A stretch of 60,842 nt of DNA from JACTOJ01 sp032335695. GTDB lineage: Bacteria > Bacillota > Clostridia > Clostridiales > Clostridiaceae. The position numbers and the translations under genes were made by a program. Shown piece by piece: positions 60,218-60,842 of the stretch (position 1 is its first letter; each line of letters starts with the position of its first letter). The DNA is taken from contig NZ_JACTOJ010000026.1 of assembly GCF_032335695.1 (NCBI RefSeq), positions 1 to 60,842 on the forward strand, given 5' to 3'. The notes under the pieces were generated by a model. The model did no database searches and was not told the DNA's origin. It saw nothing but the letters and a program-made list of their open reading frames with translations.

Positions 60218-60643
60218 TCAAATATTTTTATTTATATTTTTTACTATATCAAAAAGAGTATATTTCTTAAGAGTATCTTCCAAGCTCTTTTGAGCAGCAT
60301 TGAAAGGTTCTGATAATGCTTCATGTATATTTGCTCCAACTTTACATTTTTCAGATGGATTAGAATGTAAATCGAACAAAGGATCCTGCTCAGATGATTT
60401 AACTGCATTATAGATATCCAATAATGTAATATCTTTTGGTGCTAAATTTAGACGGGCTCCTCCCACACCAGCTTGAATAGTAATGAGATTTGCCTTTTTT
60501 AGCATAGCATTTATTCTCCGAATTACAACCGGGTTTGTATTAACACTTCTAGCAATTAACTCTGAAGTTATATTTTCCTCTTTATTGAAAGTTAATAAAG
60601 CTAATATATGAACTGCAACTGGAAAACGAGTATTTATTCTCAT
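60218..60643 (-). CDS. Rrf2 family transcriptional regulator
   Basis: The 141-residue winged-helix protein has the Rrf2 pattern: MRINTRFPVAVHILALLTFN, SELIARSVNTNPVVIRRI (recognition helix) and GGARLNLAPKDITLLDIYNAV. The region that binds Fe-S clusters in IscR/NsrR contains only one cysteine (EKCKVG), so it may respond to a thiol or redox signal or to a small molecule rather than a cluster, as in YwnA- and CymR-like proteins. ATG at 60643 was chosen with AGGTG upstream; an ATG at 60688 is an alternative. It probably represses the OYE gene downstream and itself. Confidence 0.88.
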   Translation of the reverse strand: MRINTRFPVAVHILALLTFNKEENITSELIARSVNTNPVVIRRINAMLKKANLITIQAGVGGARLNLAPKDITLLDIYNAVKSSEQDPLFDLHSNPSEKCKVGANIHEALSEPFNAAQKSLEDTLKKYTLFDIVKNINKNI

Positions 60644-60842
60644 AATATCACCTGTAACAATTGTAGTTCCATCGAATCTTTTTGTCAAGAGTTTTCAGAT
60701 TTCAAAATGAGTATTCCAAGCTACAGTTCTCTTGGTACTATGTCAAGAAAAAGTACAAGTTAAACATGAACTTTTTTCGGTTAATCTACCTCTATTTTAA
60801 ATCAGCTTACAATTTTATATAATTTCACCAATTCATTTTTAT
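60644..60842 (-). other. Rrf2 promoter region and window end
   Basis: On the minus strand TTGACA (60741-60746) is followed at 17 bp by TAGCTT, a weak -10. GTAAC half-sites near 60655 may mediate autoregulation. The last 80 bp contain no gene that I can support. Confidence 0.4.

Noticed and set aside
1..60842. CRISPR array, tRNA or rRNA genes, prophage or transposase genes
   Set aside because: No regularly spaced direct repeats, cloverleaf-like sequences, rRNA signatures or phage/transposase proteins were seen in any gap.

Overview
The window looks like chromosomal DNA of a spore-forming, low-GC Clostridium-type Firmicute (Clostridiaceae). The evidence is very AT-rich non-coding DNA, strong GGAGG-type ribosome binding sites, an alpha/beta-type small acid-soluble spore protein, and Firmicute regulators: a PyrR-type attenuator, an S-box (SAM-I) riboswitch, a LevR-type sigma-54 activator, an OhrR-type operator and Spo0A-like boxes. 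I see no tRNA, rRNA, CRISPR array, insertion sequence with a transposase, or prophage. Species cannot be assigned by eye.

Layout. 0.2-7.2 kb: DapA-like synthase and a four-domain S1 protein (+), then Nramp metal transporter (-) with a Fur-like box, YdcF-like protein, PAP2 phosphatase, spore protein and M24 peptidase. 7.2-14.3 kb: a PAS-GGDEF-EAL protein and carAB behind a complete PyrR leader. 14.3-16.8 kb: small poorly characterised genes. 16.9-21.2 kb: redox genes (trxB, glutaredoxin, glutathione peroxidase under an OhrR-like operator), then hisS-nitroreductase behind a leader that encodes a 13-residue peptide ending in four histidines. 21.6-24.0 kb: orphan 101-residue ORF, cobalamin adenosyltransferase and HD-GYP protein. 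24.2-33.6 kb: two ABC-2 exporters, one with a MalT-type LuxR regulator and one divergent from a two-component system. 34.0-39.5 kb: cysS, a DUF421 protein, and two transsulfuration-family genes under a SAM riboswitch. 39.7-45.5 kb: mannose-family PTS with a near-consensus sigma-54 promoter and a LevR-type activator. 45.7-51.4 kb: RNase J-like protein and a carbohydrate/glycerol-3-phosphate-type ABC importer. 51.8-60.8 kb: repeat-containing lipoprotein, HD hydrolase, HelD-like helicase, Yip1-like protein, chemotaxis receptor, and an OYE-family reductase next to an Rrf2 regulator.

Two observations stand out. First, hisS appears to be controlled by ribosome-mediated attenuation: a sigma-A-type promoter, RBS, a short peptide with His-His-His-His-stop, mutually exclusive hairpins and a terminator. 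Clostridial aminoacyl-tRNA synthetase genes are usually governed by T-boxes instead. Second, a composite palindromic element occurs three times (2262-2431, 33729-34026, 41414-41599) with identical architecture: a 44-nt hairpin module, exactly 16 nt of spacer, then a terminal-inverted-repeat module of 110, 238 or 126 bp. The hairpin shows a compensatory base-pair change, and one copy sits inside the PTS operon. Two shorter derivatives lie at 47057-47119 and 55562-55614.

Many regulatory circuits can be read directly: pyrimidines (carAB), histidine (hisS), SAM (metY and its partner), PTS substrate (sigma-54), organic peroxide (gpx), metal (Nramp) and an Rrf2 palindrome (OYE). Calls rest on motif recognition only; no database search was run.
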